A model generated the notes under the pieces. That model made no database searches. It worked only from the letters and a program-made list of their open reading frames with translations, and was not told where the DNA came from. This document shows, one piece after another, positions 56,037-64,000 of a DNA stretch of 64,000 nucleotides; within the stretch, counting starts at the first letter, position 1, and every line of letters begins with the position of its first letter. Both the position numbers and the translations under genes were made by a program. The stretch is from Flavobacteriaceae bacterium PRS1 (GTDB taxonomy: Bacteria > Bacteroidota > Bacteroidia > Flavobacteriales > Flavobacteriaceae): positions 62,001 through 126,000 of the forward strand of contig RDRZ01000002.1 of the NCBI GenBank assembly GCA_003709165.1, read 5' to 3'.

Positions 56037-56844
56037 TTAATTCTTAAACGAATTTATTAAATCTAAATCTAATAATTCAATATTACGAAATTCAATAGGA
56101 TGACTTTCACTCTGTAATGAAATATATCCACTTTTTAATAACTCTCCATCTCTAGATATCAATGTATTGTATTCGCCACCAATTTGCGGATTGGAATATG
56201 ATAGAACTACATCTCCATTTATTGTATGCGAAATGAGAGAATCTTTTACAACTAAAACCTCTAATTTTATCCATTGGTCGCCATAAAAAGTTTTGGAAGA
56301 AGAATTAATACAGTGTTCTGTAATTAATCTATTATCCATTACGACATGTGTGCCAGGAGCACATAAATTAGCAGTTGGACGCTCTTTTTCGTTGTCAATA
56401 CCACCTAATAATTGTACCTCAATTGAAACAGGAAAATCCTGATCAATTTCCATACTGTTTGGCGATTGAGAATGAACCATAACACCACTATTTTTCTCAG
56501 CCCAACTGGCTCCGCCAATTACTTGGTTTCCAATAAATCTATATTCTAATCTTAATTTATAACTTGAAAATGGTTTTTTAAAATATATGTCCATAAGACG
56601 CATCGAAACTTTGATACTCATCGTAAGACACTTTTAGCACTCCATTCTCAACCCGAAAAGTATTATTAACATTTTCGTTTAGAGGATATCCTTTAATTTT
56701 TACAATCCAATCATTCAGATCATTTCCATTAAATAACTCAATCCATTCCTTTTCAGATTTAGTTAGATTTTTTTCTTTTTTTTGACAGCTTGAAATGCAT
56801 AATACGCAAATAATAAAAATGAATAAATTCGAAAAAGAATTCAT
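56037..56844 (-). pseudogene. DUF1080 (3-keto-disaccharide hydrolase-like) lipoprotein, frameshifted
   Basis: The 5' part has a lipoprotein signal (Cys20 in CISSCQ) and the typical DUF1080 opening EWIELFNGNDLNDWIVKIKG, with FRVENGVLKVSYDEY. It stops at 56578 right after YGHIF. The rest of the domain is in another frame: FKKPFSSYKLRLEYRFIGN, NSGVMVHSQSPNSM, SIEVQLLGG, and GYISLQSESHPIEFRNIELLDL to 56037. The break is in the AT-rich stretch 56578-56588 and corresponds to a net loss of two bases or gain of one. The domain is a beta-jelly-roll annotated as 3-keto-disaccharide hydrolase. It would act in the periplasm on the oxidised glycoside. Confidence 0.8.
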
Positions 56845-56854
56845 AACTAAAAAA

Positions 56855-57439
56855 TTATAAAGACCAGGATTTCCCTCCTGTTAATTCTTGTAAATCACCA
56901 CAATAAGCTGCTCCTGGAACAGGGTCGTAAGCTAAAATAGTTTCACCAACAGTTTCCGAAATTCTATAAGCATAAATACTAAACCCTTTAATGCTGTTTA
57001 ATAATTGCGAAGTCGTTATTTCGGTCGAATCTTCAGAATAAATTTCATCTTTAGGCAAATTCATTTTTGTGTCTAATAGATTTTTATAATCGTCTTCAGT
57101 TAGTTTAGAAAGGTCTTCGTTATAATCGGATTTAATTATGGCAATTAAAATGTCATATGCCTTTTTTATTTCACTTTGATCCTCAATTGACGTCACTTCA
57201 TTAAGATATTTATCAATAAACTCGGGGACATTTACTTCAGTCGCAGAAGGTATATCTGTTTTAGGCAAAATAACATCTACCAAATTTTTCAATACGATAC
57301 CTTGATCTATTGATAAGAAATCAGGTGTCCATGTTGCAACATCGCTCCTGCAACTTTGTAATAAGCTAAATATGGAAGGTGTCGCTAAAACGAACCCAGC
57401 TGAAAGACCTATATTTTTTAATGCTTCTCTTCTTTTCAT
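56855..57439 (-). CDS. Gluconate 2-dehydrogenase subunit 3-like protein (Tat signal)
   Basis: This 194-residue protein has a twin-arginine-like leader (MKRREALKNIGLSAGFVLA) and the gluconate_2-dh3 pattern FLSIDQGIVLKNLVDVILPKTDIPSATEVNVPEFIDKYL. Subunits of this type accompany GMC-family dehydrogenases that lack their own signal; the folded complex is thought to be carried out by the Tat signal of the small subunit. It lies 10 bases after the GMC gene and 10 bases before the DUF1080 gene. This gene appears intact, unlike several neighbours. Confidence 0.9.
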   Translation of the reverse strand: MKRREALKNIGLSAGFVLATPSIFSLLQSCRSDVATWTPDFLSIDQGIVLKNLVDVILPKTDIPSATEVNVPEFIDKYLNEVTSIEDQSEIKKAYDILIAIIKSDYNEDLSKLTEDDYKNLLDTKMNLPKDEIYSEDSTEITTSQLLNSIKGFSIYAYRISETVGETILAYDPVPGAAYCGDLQELTGGKSWSL

Positions 57440-57449
57440 AATTTAAGTT

Positions 57450-59171
57450 TTAAGAGTTCGATTTTTTAAATTCATTAGCAGCATGATTTGCTGCTCTTGC
57501 CGTAAATGCCATATATGTTAATGAAGGATTTTGGCAACCTGCTGACGTCATAAAAGATCCATCAGTAACGTAAACATTTGTACAATTATGAACCTGATTA
57601 TATTTATTTAAAACAGATGTTTTTGGATCATGACCCATTCTGGCCGTTCCCATTTCATGAATTCCTAATCCCATTGCTCTTCCTTCAATATTGTCATAGC
57701 CTTGAATATCTTTAAAGCCTGCAGCTTCTAACATTTTAACGGCTTGATCTTGCATGTCTTTACGCATTGCTAATTCATTTTCTCCAAAATCGGCATCAAA
57801 AGTAACTGTAGGTAATCCCCATTCATCCCTTTTATCATAATCAAGGTACATTCTGTTGCTATGATCTGGGAGCGTTTCCCCAAAAGCGAGTAAATTTACA
57901 TTCCAGGCTCCGGGTTTTAATATTGCTTCTTTTAATTCTGGACCGTATTTAAGTTCGGCAACCAATTCCGAAGTACTGCTTCTACTTGCACCTCCTTGAT
58001 AACCATAACCTCTTATAAAGTCTTTAGAATCGGAATTGCCTCCTAAATTTCTGAAACGTGGAATATAAATACCGCCAGGTCGTCGTCCTTTATAATATTT
58101 ATCATCATACCCTTCCGCAATTGCTCTTGCTCCTACATGGAAATGATGATCCATAATATTATGGCCTAATTCACCACAATCATTTCCTAATCCATTGGGA
58201 AATCTTTCAGATTTTGATTGCAATAAAATCGAAGCTGAGGCTATTGTAGAAGCACATAAGAAAATAATTTTTGCGTTAAAGGCATATGTTTCTTTGGTTT
58301 CCGTGTCAATAATTTTTATTCCTGTAGCTTTTCCTAACTTTTCATCATAAATAATTTCAGTTGCTATAGAAAAAGGTCTTAAGGTCATATTGCCAGTTGC
58401 ATCAGCTGCTGGTAAGGTTGACGAGTTACTGCTAAAATAAGCACCATATGGACACCCTCGCATACATCTATTTCTATATTGACACGTACTTCTTCCTAAG
58501 CCAGGTTTTGTTCCCTCAGTAATATGTGCAATACGACCTGTGGTAATTACCCTGCCATTTAATTTTTCTGAGACCTTTTCTTTAAGAACTTCTTCAACAC
58601 AGTTCATTTCTATAGGTTTTAGAAATTCTCCATCTGGTAATTGTGATAGCCCCAGTTTTTCTCCACAAACCCCAATATATTCTTCAACTTTGCTGTACCA
58701 AGGTGCAATATCTTTATAACGCACTGGCCAATCTATAGCAACACCGTCTTTTTTATTAGCTTCAAAATCGAGGTCACTTAATCTATAACTATGTCGTCCC
58801 CACACTAATGAACGGCCACCAACGTGATATCCTCTAATCCAATCAAATCGTCTGTCTTCGTTGTATGGATGCTTAATGTCATCTACGAAAAAATGTTGAT
58901 GTGCTTCCGCAGTAACATAACCTGTTCGATGTTGCTTCGATTTACGTTCTCGGGTTTCTCTAGAAGGTGCTCCTCCATTTGGTAAGTCCCAAGGATCTAA
59001 ATATGCCGTGTGATAGTCCTCAACATGTTTAATCATTCTACCACGCTCTAACACTAGTGTCTTCAAACCATTTTCGCATAATTCCTTGGCTGCCCACCCT
59101 CCTGAAATTCCTGTTCCTATAACTATTGCATCATATTCTTCCTCCATTGAATTTAAATAGTTGTTATTCAT
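57450..59171 (-). CDS. GMC-family FAD-dependent oxidoreductase
   Basis: This 573-residue flavoprotein has an N-terminal FAD-binding motif (YDAIVIGTGISGGWAAKEL) and VGGRSLVWGRHSYR. A cysteine-containing segment follows (CQYRNRCMRGCPYGAY), as in gluconate/fructose dehydrogenase-type large subunits. The C-terminal GMC domain has GIHEMGTARMGHDP, YVTDGSFMTSAGCQNPSLTYMA and FTARAANHA. There is no signal peptide, which fits export with the subunit 3 partner. It probably oxidises a sugar or glycoside hydroxyl in the periplasm and passes electrons to a carrier; the substrate is unknown. It is divergent from the AraC-family gene. Confidence 0.93.
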   Translation of the reverse strand: MNNNYLNSMEEEYDAIVIGTGISGGWAAKELCENGLKTLVLERGRMIKHVEDYHTAYLDPWDLPNGGAPSRETRERKSKQHRTGYVTAEAHQHFFVDDIKHPYNEDRRFDWIRGYHVGGRSLVWGRHSYRLSDLDFEANKKDGVAIDWPVRYKDIAPWYSKVEEYIGVCGEKLGLSQLPDGEFLKPIEMNCVEEVLKEKVSEKLNGRVITTGRIAHITEGTKPGLGRSTCQYRNRCMRGCPYGAYFSSNSSTLPAADATGNMTLRPFSIATEIIYDEKLGKATGIKIIDTETKETYAFNAKIIFLCASTIASASILLQSKSERFPNGLGNDCGELGHNIMDHHFHVGARAIAEGYDDKYYKGRRPGGIYIPRFRNLGGNSDSKDFIRGYGYQGGASRSSTSELVAELKYGPELKEAILKPGAWNVNLLAFGETLPDHSNRMYLDYDKRDEWGLPTVTFDADFGENELAMRKDMQDQAVKMLEAAGFKDIQGYDNIEGRAMGLGIHEMGTARMGHDPKTSVLNKYNQVHNCTNVYVTDGSFMTSAGCQNPSLTYMAFTARAANHAANEFKKSNS

Positions 59172-59278
59172 TATTGTATATGTTTTGAGTTTATTTTAAA
59201 AATGATGAAAATATTTTCACAGAATTCTTCATTTCTCGCCAAATTAATTAATTTGCATCTTAATAATGTTCATTTTTT

Positions 59279-59287
59279 TTCAGTGAA
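59279..59287. promoter_or_regulatory. Putative operator TTCAGTGAA between GMC and AraC genes
   Basis: TTCAGTGAA is the reverse complement of the TTCACTGAA found at 45593 and 60339. It is followed by TATAAATATACA, resembling the ATAA.AA.AAACA flank of the other two copies. It lies 108 bases upstream of the GMC start and overlaps the preferred GTG start of the AraC gene, so it could allow autoregulation. Confidence 0.45.
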
Positions 59288-60308
59288 TATAAATATACAA
59301 AAAATAGCACCTTTTAAAGCGGATGGGATGGTTTATCATGCAGACACTTGTCTGCCTCTTGTAGATGCAGTTGAAAGAAAGAAATTAAAGTTTAAAGCAT
59401 TAGCCAGATATACCTATCCTGGAGATCGGCTTAATGAAGACACACAAGGCTTAAATAGTGTTGGTTATTGGGATGCGAATGAGCCTCAAGATTGGGGCTT
59501 AGATTGGCATAGAAATGAAGGTATAGAAATACATTTTCTGGAATCTGGAACAATGCCTTATGCACAAGGGAATATGGAAATGGACTTACTTCCAAATAAT
59601 TTAACCATTACAAGACCATGGGAAGCCCATAAAGTAGGTAATCCTGAAATTGGAATGGGTAAATTTTATTGGGTGATTCTTGATCTGGGTGTAAGACGTC
59701 CACATCAAAATTGGATTTGGCCAGATTGGATTATATTGGCACCAAAAGATATTCAAAGACTAACAACTATATTAAGACAGAATGAGAAAGTAATTTGGAA
59801 GACAGATAAACGAATAAGAGACTGTTTTAAGCGTATTGGAAAGGCTGTGGATACTGATATTAGTGGTAGCAATTCCTCAAGAATTAGATTGTTGATTAAC
59901 TATTTGCTGATACTGATTTTAGATTTATTGATTTCTGAAAAAGTAGAACTTGATGAACAGCTTATAGATAGTTCCAGAAGTGTAAAATTATTTTTAAAAG
60001 AATTAGAAAAAAATCTTTCCGAAGCTTGGACCATAGAAGAGATGGCGAAATCTGCTAGTGTTGGATTAACCAGATTTACATACCATTGTAAGCAGTTAAC
60101 AAATTTAACACCCATGCGTTATTTGATGATGAAACGATTAGAAATGTCAAAAGAAATTCTACTTGAAGAAGAAAATTTGACTGTTGCCGAAATAGCATTC
60201 AGTTGTGGATTCTCTACAAGCCAGTATTTTTCAACAGTATTTAAAAAGCATGAAAAATGTACCCCTTTAGAATACCGTCAAAAGCATATAGTTTTAAATA
60301 CCTATTAG
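59283..60308 (+). CDS. AraC-family transcriptional regulator
   Basis: An N-terminal cupin-like sensor part (HADTCLPLVDAVERKKLKFKALARYTYPGD, GYWDANEPQDWGLDWHRNEGIEIHFLESG, ITRPWEAHKVG) is followed by two helix-turn-helix motifs (about residues 245-335: SEAWTIEEMAKSASVGLTRFTYHCKQ, and LTVAEIAFSCGFSTSQYFSTVFKKHEKCTPLEYRQ). I prefer GTG 59283 because conserved-looking residues (IQKIAPFKADGMVYHAD) begin there. An ATG at 59202 would add 27 residues that look non-coding and overlap the promoter region. It presumably senses a sugar-derived ligand and controls the two flanking divergent operons. Confidence 0.88.
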   Translation: MNINIQKIAPFKADGMVYHADTCLPLVDAVERKKLKFKALARYTYPGDRLNEDTQGLNSVGYWDANEPQDWGLDWHRNEGIEIHFLESGTMPYAQGNMEMDLLPNNLTITRPWEAHKVGNPEIGMGKFYWVILDLGVRRPHQNWIWPDWIILAPKDIQRLTTILRQNEKVIWKTDKRIRDCFKRIGKAVDTDISGSNSSRIRLLINYLLILILDLLISEKVELDEQLIDSSRSVKLFLKELEKNLSEAWTIEEMAKSASVGLTRFTYHCKQLTNLTPMRYLMMKRLEMSKEILLEEENLTVAEIAFSCGFSTSQYFSTVFKKHEKCTPLEYRQKHIVLNTY

Positions 60309-60338
60309 TATAATGCAATTATTTATTGTTTAAATTCT

Positions 60339-60375
60339 TTCACTGAATAATAATAAACAAGATTAGTTGTTTATT
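60339..60375 (+). promoter_or_regulatory. Putative operator: TTCACTGAA plus AATAAACAA/TTGTTTATT upstream of the TIM-barrel operon
   Basis: TTCACTGAA (60339-60347) is followed by AATAAACAA (60352-60360), which is perfectly inverted as TTGTTTATT (60367-60375). The layout repeats that at 45593-45619 upstream of susC. It lies about 40-75 bases before the ATG at 60414. Confidence 0.5.
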
Positions 60376-60413
60376 TTTTTATTTTTCCCCTTGTTTAACT
60401 TAAATTAAGTAAG

Positions 60414-61415
60414 ATGAGATATAATTTCTTAACCAAAAACCTTGCGGTCTTAGTAGTGTCCTTTTTTATAATTGGATTTCCTTCTTGTAAATCAAGTGAA
60501 GAGAAGAAAGAAGAAGCTAATGGACAAGAGGAATCTGTTCAAATTGAAGCGTCTCTTTTTAAATTGTCTTTAGCGCAATGGTCTATGCATAAAATGATTA
60601 TGGATGGTCGTGTGAGTCCATTTGATTTTGCTAAAAAAGCAAAAGCCTGGGGTTTTGAAGGCTTAGAATATGTAAGTCAATTATATTCTGCTGAACTTGC
60701 TAAATATGACGATGAAAAAGAGGGGATGAAAGCTCTAGTTACGCAACTAAAAAAGGAAAGTGAAACAGCTGGAATTGCAAATCTTGTTATTATGGTTGAT
60801 GGAGAAGGTGATTTGGCCAATCCCGATGAAAGTAAAAGAAATGAGTCGGTTGAAAAACATAAAAAATGGGTAGATGCAGCGTATGATTTAGGCTGTCATT
60901 CTATAAGAGTAAATACCTTTGGAACGAATGATCCGGAAATTTGGAATGTAGTGGTTCAAGATGGGCTTAAGAAACTATCAGAATATGCAGCGACAAAAAA
61001 CATAAATGTATTGGTTGAAAATCATGGTTGGTTGTCATCGGATGCACCAAAACTAATGAAAGCCATTGAAGGAGTAAATATGTCAAATTGTGGCACCTTA
61101 CCCGACTTTGGTAACTGGTGTATTAAGCGTGAGGAAGGTGTTAGATGGGGAACATGTTTAGAGGAATATCCGGATATGTACCAAGGCATTCAATTAATGA
61201 TGCCTGCTGCTAAAGCAGTAAGTGCTAAATCGTACGATTTTGATGCCGATGGAAATGAAACAAAGATTGATTATTATAAAATGCTTCAAATAGTTAAAGA
61301 TGCAGGATATACAGGTTATATTGGTGTGGAATATGAAGGAAGCAGATTAAGTGAAGAAGAAGGTATAATTGCTACAAAAAAATTGATAATCAATGCTTCT
61401 AAAAAAGTAAACTAA
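60414..61415 (+). CDS. Sugar isomerase/epimerase-like TIM-barrel lipoprotein
   Basis: This 333-residue lipoprotein (Cys25 in GFPSC, followed by a Glu/Lys-rich linker) carries an AP-endonuclease-2/xylose-isomerase-like TIM barrel. Recognisable segments are LAQWSMHKMIMDG, GFEGLEYVSQLYS, HSIRVNTFGTNDPE, NVLVENHGWLSS (metal-site Glu), GTLPDFGNWC and GYTGYIGVEYEGSRLSEEEG (Glu). As it is lipid-anchored, its substrate must be an unphosphorylated sugar or a keto-derivative in the periplasm. It is intact and starts the plus-strand operon. Confidence 0.9.
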   Translation: MRYNFLTKNLAVLVVSFFIIGFPSCKSSEEKKEEANGQEESVQIEASLFKLSLAQWSMHKMIMDGRVSPFDFAKKAKAWGFEGLEYVSQLYSAELAKYDDEKEGMKALVTQLKKESETAGIANLVIMVDGEGDLANPDESKRNESVEKHKKWVDAAYDLGCHSIRVNTFGTNDPEIWNVVVQDGLKKLSEYAATKNINVLVENHGWLSSDAPKLMKAIEGVNMSNCGTLPDFGNWCIKREEGVRWGTCLEEYPDMYQGIQLMMPAAKAVSAKSYDFDADGNETKIDYYKMLQIVKDAGYTGYIGVEYEGSRLSEEEGIIATKKLIINASKKVN

Positions 61416-61432
61416 CTAACAATAATATTCTA

Positions 61433-62659
61433 ATGAAAACTAAGATTCAAGTTCAATTATCGATCATGATGTTCCTAGAATTCTTTATTTGGTGAGGATG
61501 GTTCGTAACTTTAGGGGCGTTTTTAGGAAATAATTTTAGTGCTTCAGGAGCAGAAACAGCAATGGCGTATTCTACACAATCTTGGGGTGCTATTGTCGCT
61601 CCTTTTATAATAGGATTAATTGCTGATAGATATTTTAATGCTGAAAGAATTTTAGGTGTGCTTCATATTGTAGGAGCTATTTTAATGTATCAAATGTCTC
61701 AGGTAACAGAATTTAGTGGATTCTATCCTTATATTTTAGGATATATGATTGCCTATATGCCAACCTTAGCCTTGGTAAATTCAGTGTCCTTTAACCAAAT
61801 GAACAATCCAAAAAAGCAATTTCCTTTTGTTCGTGTTTTTGGAACCATTGGATGGATTTTAGCTGGAATATTGATCAGTGCCTTAAAATGGGATTCCATT
61901 GAGAACATTGGACAAGGTACGCTGTCTAATACATTTATAATGGTGGCAATTGCTTCTGCACTGCTTGGGTTATTCAGCTTTACACTGCCTAAAACACCAC
62001 CAAGTGTTAGTAAGGGCGAAAAAGTAAAGATTTCAGATATTCTAGGTTTGGATGCACTTAAATTATTAAAGGATAGAAACTTTTTAATATTCTTTTTATC
62101 TTCAGTATTAATCTGTATCCCACTAGCGTTTTATTATCAAAATATTAGCCCGTTTTTAACCGAATATAAAATAGAAAATTCTACAGCATGGGCTTCTTTA
62201 GGTCAGGTTTTTGAAGTTGGTTTTATGTTGCTCCTGTCATTTTTTTTAAAAAAGTTTGGATTTAAAAAGACCATTTTATTTGGCATGTTAGCTTGGGCAA
62301 TCAGATATCTATTATTTGCTTACGGAAATGCAGGGGACTTATTCTTTATGATTGTTATAGGGATTGCATTACATGGTATTTGTTATGATTTCATCTTTGT
62401 GTCTGGACAAATATATACAGATTCAAAAGCTGGTGAGAAAGTAAAAAGTGCTGCTCAGGGATTGATCACGCTTGCAACTTATGGTGTAGGTATGTTAATC
62501 GGGTTTTGGGTGTCAGGACAAATAGTTGATAGAAATGTAATTACCGAGGGAGTACATAGTTGGCAAGATGTTTGGACATTCCCTGCAATATTTGCGGTGG
62601 CAGTATTACTCATATTTGCAGTATTGTTTAAAGACGAAAAAGTAGAATACAAAACATAA
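61433..62659 (+). pseudogene. NHS-type MFS transporter (NupG/XapB-like) with an in-frame TGA
   Basis: From ATG 61433 the frame reads MKTKIQVQLSIMMFLEFFIW, then TGA at 61493-61495, then GWFVTLGAFLGNNFSASGAE and on to 62659 without another stop. Homologues have FFIWGAWFVT here, so a glycine codon (GGA) most likely became TGA by one base change. The rest has 11 or so membrane helices and family-like IRYLLFAYG and LHGICYDFIFVSGQIYTDSKAGEKVKSAAQGL. A restart at ATG 61562 would lack the first helix. The intact protein would import the periplasmic product, a nucleoside- or sugar-like molecule. Confidence 0.8.
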
Positions 62660-62673
62660 ACAGAAAGAGATAA

Positions 62674-63732
62674 ATGAGTTCTAAAATTAGATTAGGAATT
62701 TTAGGTGGAGGAGGAGATTCACTAATTGGAGTATTGCATCGTGTAGCTTCTGCTATGTACGATCAATATCAAATTGTTGGAGGCGTTTTTAATCCTGTTT
62801 GGAAAGAAAATATAGACTTTGCAAAACAAATAGATATTCCTTCAAACAGAATATATGTCGACTTTGATACATTGATAGAAGAAGAACTAAAGTTGCCTGA
62901 AAATGAGCGTATGCAGGTTGTTTCTATTTTAACGCCCAACTTCTTACACTTTCCAATGGCAAAGAAACTATTGGAAAAGGGGTCTAATGTAATCTGCGAA
63001 AAACCTATGACCACGTCGTTTGAAGAGGCAAAAATATTAGAAAGTACACTTCAAAAGTCAAGTGCTTTATTTGCGATTACATATACGTATCAGGCTACCC
63101 AATGATTCGTCAAATGCGGGAAATGATTGCAAATGGTGCTATTGGTAAGGTTCAAAAAATAGATGCTCAGTATTATAAAGGGTGGATCAATCCCATTATT
63201 CATGATGATGAGAAGCGTGCCAGCACCTGGCGTTTAGACCCTAAAAAAGGAGGAATTAGCAGATCTTAACTATGTCTATGAGGATAATAAAATAGATGTT
63301 GATGGAACCGTTTTAATACGTTGCACAAATGGTGTTAAAGGTGTTATCAGAACGAGTCAGATTGCTACAGGCGAGGAGAATAGTTTCACTGTACAAATTT
63401 ATGGTGAAAAGGCTGGTTTAAAATGGGAGCAAGAGAATCCAAATTATCTCTATCTTTTGGAAGATGGGCAACCATTACGTGTATTAAAACCAGGACATAC
63501 TTATAATAGTAAATTGTCCTTAGACGGAATTAAATTACCTCCTGGACATCCAGAAGGAATTTTTGACTCCATGGGAAATATTTATAAAGGCATTGCAAAA
63601 GCAATAAAAGGCGAATCATATAATCATGGTGAGTTTCCAACCATGGCCGATGGTGTTCGAGGAATTAATTTTATTGAACGCGTAGTAGAATCCCATAAAA
63701 AAGGCAACGTTTGGATTAACATAAACGAATAG
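62674..63732 (+). pseudogene. Cytoplasmic Gfo/Idh/MocA-family oxidoreductase with frameshift and internal deletion
   Basis: ATG 62674 opens a Rossmann domain without signal peptide (IRLGILGGGGDSLIGVLHRVA) through VICEKPMTTS (the EKP motif). At 63090/63091 a base is missing (TYTY-TGYPMIRQMRE is interrupted), giving a stop at 63105. The middle segment continues in the next frame from 63092 (GYPMIRQMREMIANGAIG) to WRLDPKKGGIS near 63258. Homology then jumps directly to ADLNYVYEDNKIDVDGT, back in the first frame. The piece that normally carries the DIGxHA active-site motif, roughly 25-30 residues, is gone. The 3' part reaches 63732. The enzyme cannot be functional as given. Confidence 0.85.
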
Positions 63733-63739
63733 AAATTAT

Positions 63740-64000
63740 ATAAAGACAATAAAAGGACCAGCTATATTTTTTGCACAATTCATGGACTATATCCATCCAT
63801 TTAATTCTTTAGATGGATTATGTAAATGGGCTAGCGATCTTGGTTATAAAGGCGTGCAGATTCCAACCACCGATCATAGGTTAATCGATTTGGAAAAAGC
63901 CGCTGAGAGTCAAACCTATTGTGACGAATTAAAGGGAAAGATCAATAGTTATGGACTCGAAATAACTGAGCTTTCTACACACATACAAGGCCAATTAGTT
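63740..64000 (+). pseudogene. Sugar isomerase/epimerase-like TIM-barrel protein, ATG replaced by ATA, cut by window end
   Basis: The frame from 63740 reads IKTIKGPAIFFAQF, NSLDGLCKWASDLGYKGVQI and then GLEITELSTHIQGQLV at the window edge. This is the start of a cytoplasmic TIM-barrel isomerase family whose members begin MKTIKGPA. At the expected start the codon is ATA (63740-63742), with no ATG, GTG or TTG in a sensible place; the first in-frame ATG is at 63781, inside the first strand. It may use ATA poorly or be unexpressed. It would follow the Gfo/Idh gene by 7 bases. The 3' end is outside the window, so the rest of the gene could not be checked. Confidence 0.6.

Noticed and set aside
61493-61495. 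Possible recoding of UGA as glycine in the MFS gene
   Set aside because: TGA is used as a normal stop elsewhere in the window (for example at 20816-20818) and no other in-frame TGA was seen at conserved glycines. A point mutation is simpler.

Overview
The window reads as a chromosomal segment of an AT-rich member of the Bacteroidota, most likely a marine Flavobacteriaceae. The basis is SusC/SusD and other TonB-dependent receptors with CarboxypepD_reg-like N-termini, a protein ending in a type IX secretion (T9SS) sorting domain, lipoproteins with short Bacteroidota-style signal peptides, promoters of the TAnnTTTG type, atpD-atpC detached from the other ATP synthase genes next to DUF4270-glmS, and homogentisate-pathway genes typical of flavobacteria. 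No rRNA, tRNA, CRISPR array, insertion sequence or prophage was recognised.

Region 1 (1-14.5 kb, all minus strand): a secreted endonuclease I with FN3, lamin-tail and T9SS domains, cut by the window edge; a small membrane protein; a TonB receptor with a choice-of-anchor-J lipoprotein; an operon-like run of DUF3108 protein, tryptophan 2,3-dioxygenase, M23 peptidase and glucose-6-phosphate isomerase; and hmgA-hppD for tyrosine catabolism. Region 2 (14.8-30 kb): housekeeping genes. These are a patatin/Omp85-like outer-membrane protein, uvrC (apparently leaderless), the divergent rimK plus aspartoacylase-family pair, lspA, a DksA/TraR-like protein, ileS, radA, a hydrolase-fold protein without its serine, a flippase-like membrane protein and panC. 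Region 3 (30-39.3 kb, plus strand): GT5-like protein, DUF4270 lipoprotein, glmS, a TonB receptor, atpD and atpC.

Region 4 (39.3-45.2 kb, minus strand): a compact unit of LytS-like kinase, LytTR regulator, sodium:solute symporter, glycerol kinase and glycerol channel. Region 5 (45.7-64 kb): an accessory nutrient-acquisition region. SusC, SusD and a large VCBS/ASPIC-UnbV lipoprotein are followed by two divergent groups around an AraC-family regulator. One group holds a GMC oxidoreductase, a gluconate-dehydrogenase-subunit-3-like protein, a DUF1080 lipoprotein and a Tat-type Gfo/Idh/MocA oxidoreductase. The other holds a TIM-barrel lipoprotein, an NHS-type MFS transporter, a cytoplasmic Gfo/Idh/MocA protein and a second TIM-barrel protein. 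By inference these would oxidise a sugar or glycoside in the periplasm and finish its breakdown in the cytoplasm.

Two observations stand out in region 5. First, six of its genes carry disabling changes (frameshifts, a nonsense codon, an internal deletion, a lost ATG) between 54.0 and 63.8 kb, while I saw no comparable lesion in the 54 kb before it. This is either a decaying pathway or a locally poor assembly. Second, a palindromic element TTCA(C/G)TGAA occurs upstream of SusC, between the GMC and AraC genes, and upstream of the TIM-barrel operon. In two of the three places it is followed by an AAACAA/TTGTTT inverted repeat, so the modules may form one regulon.
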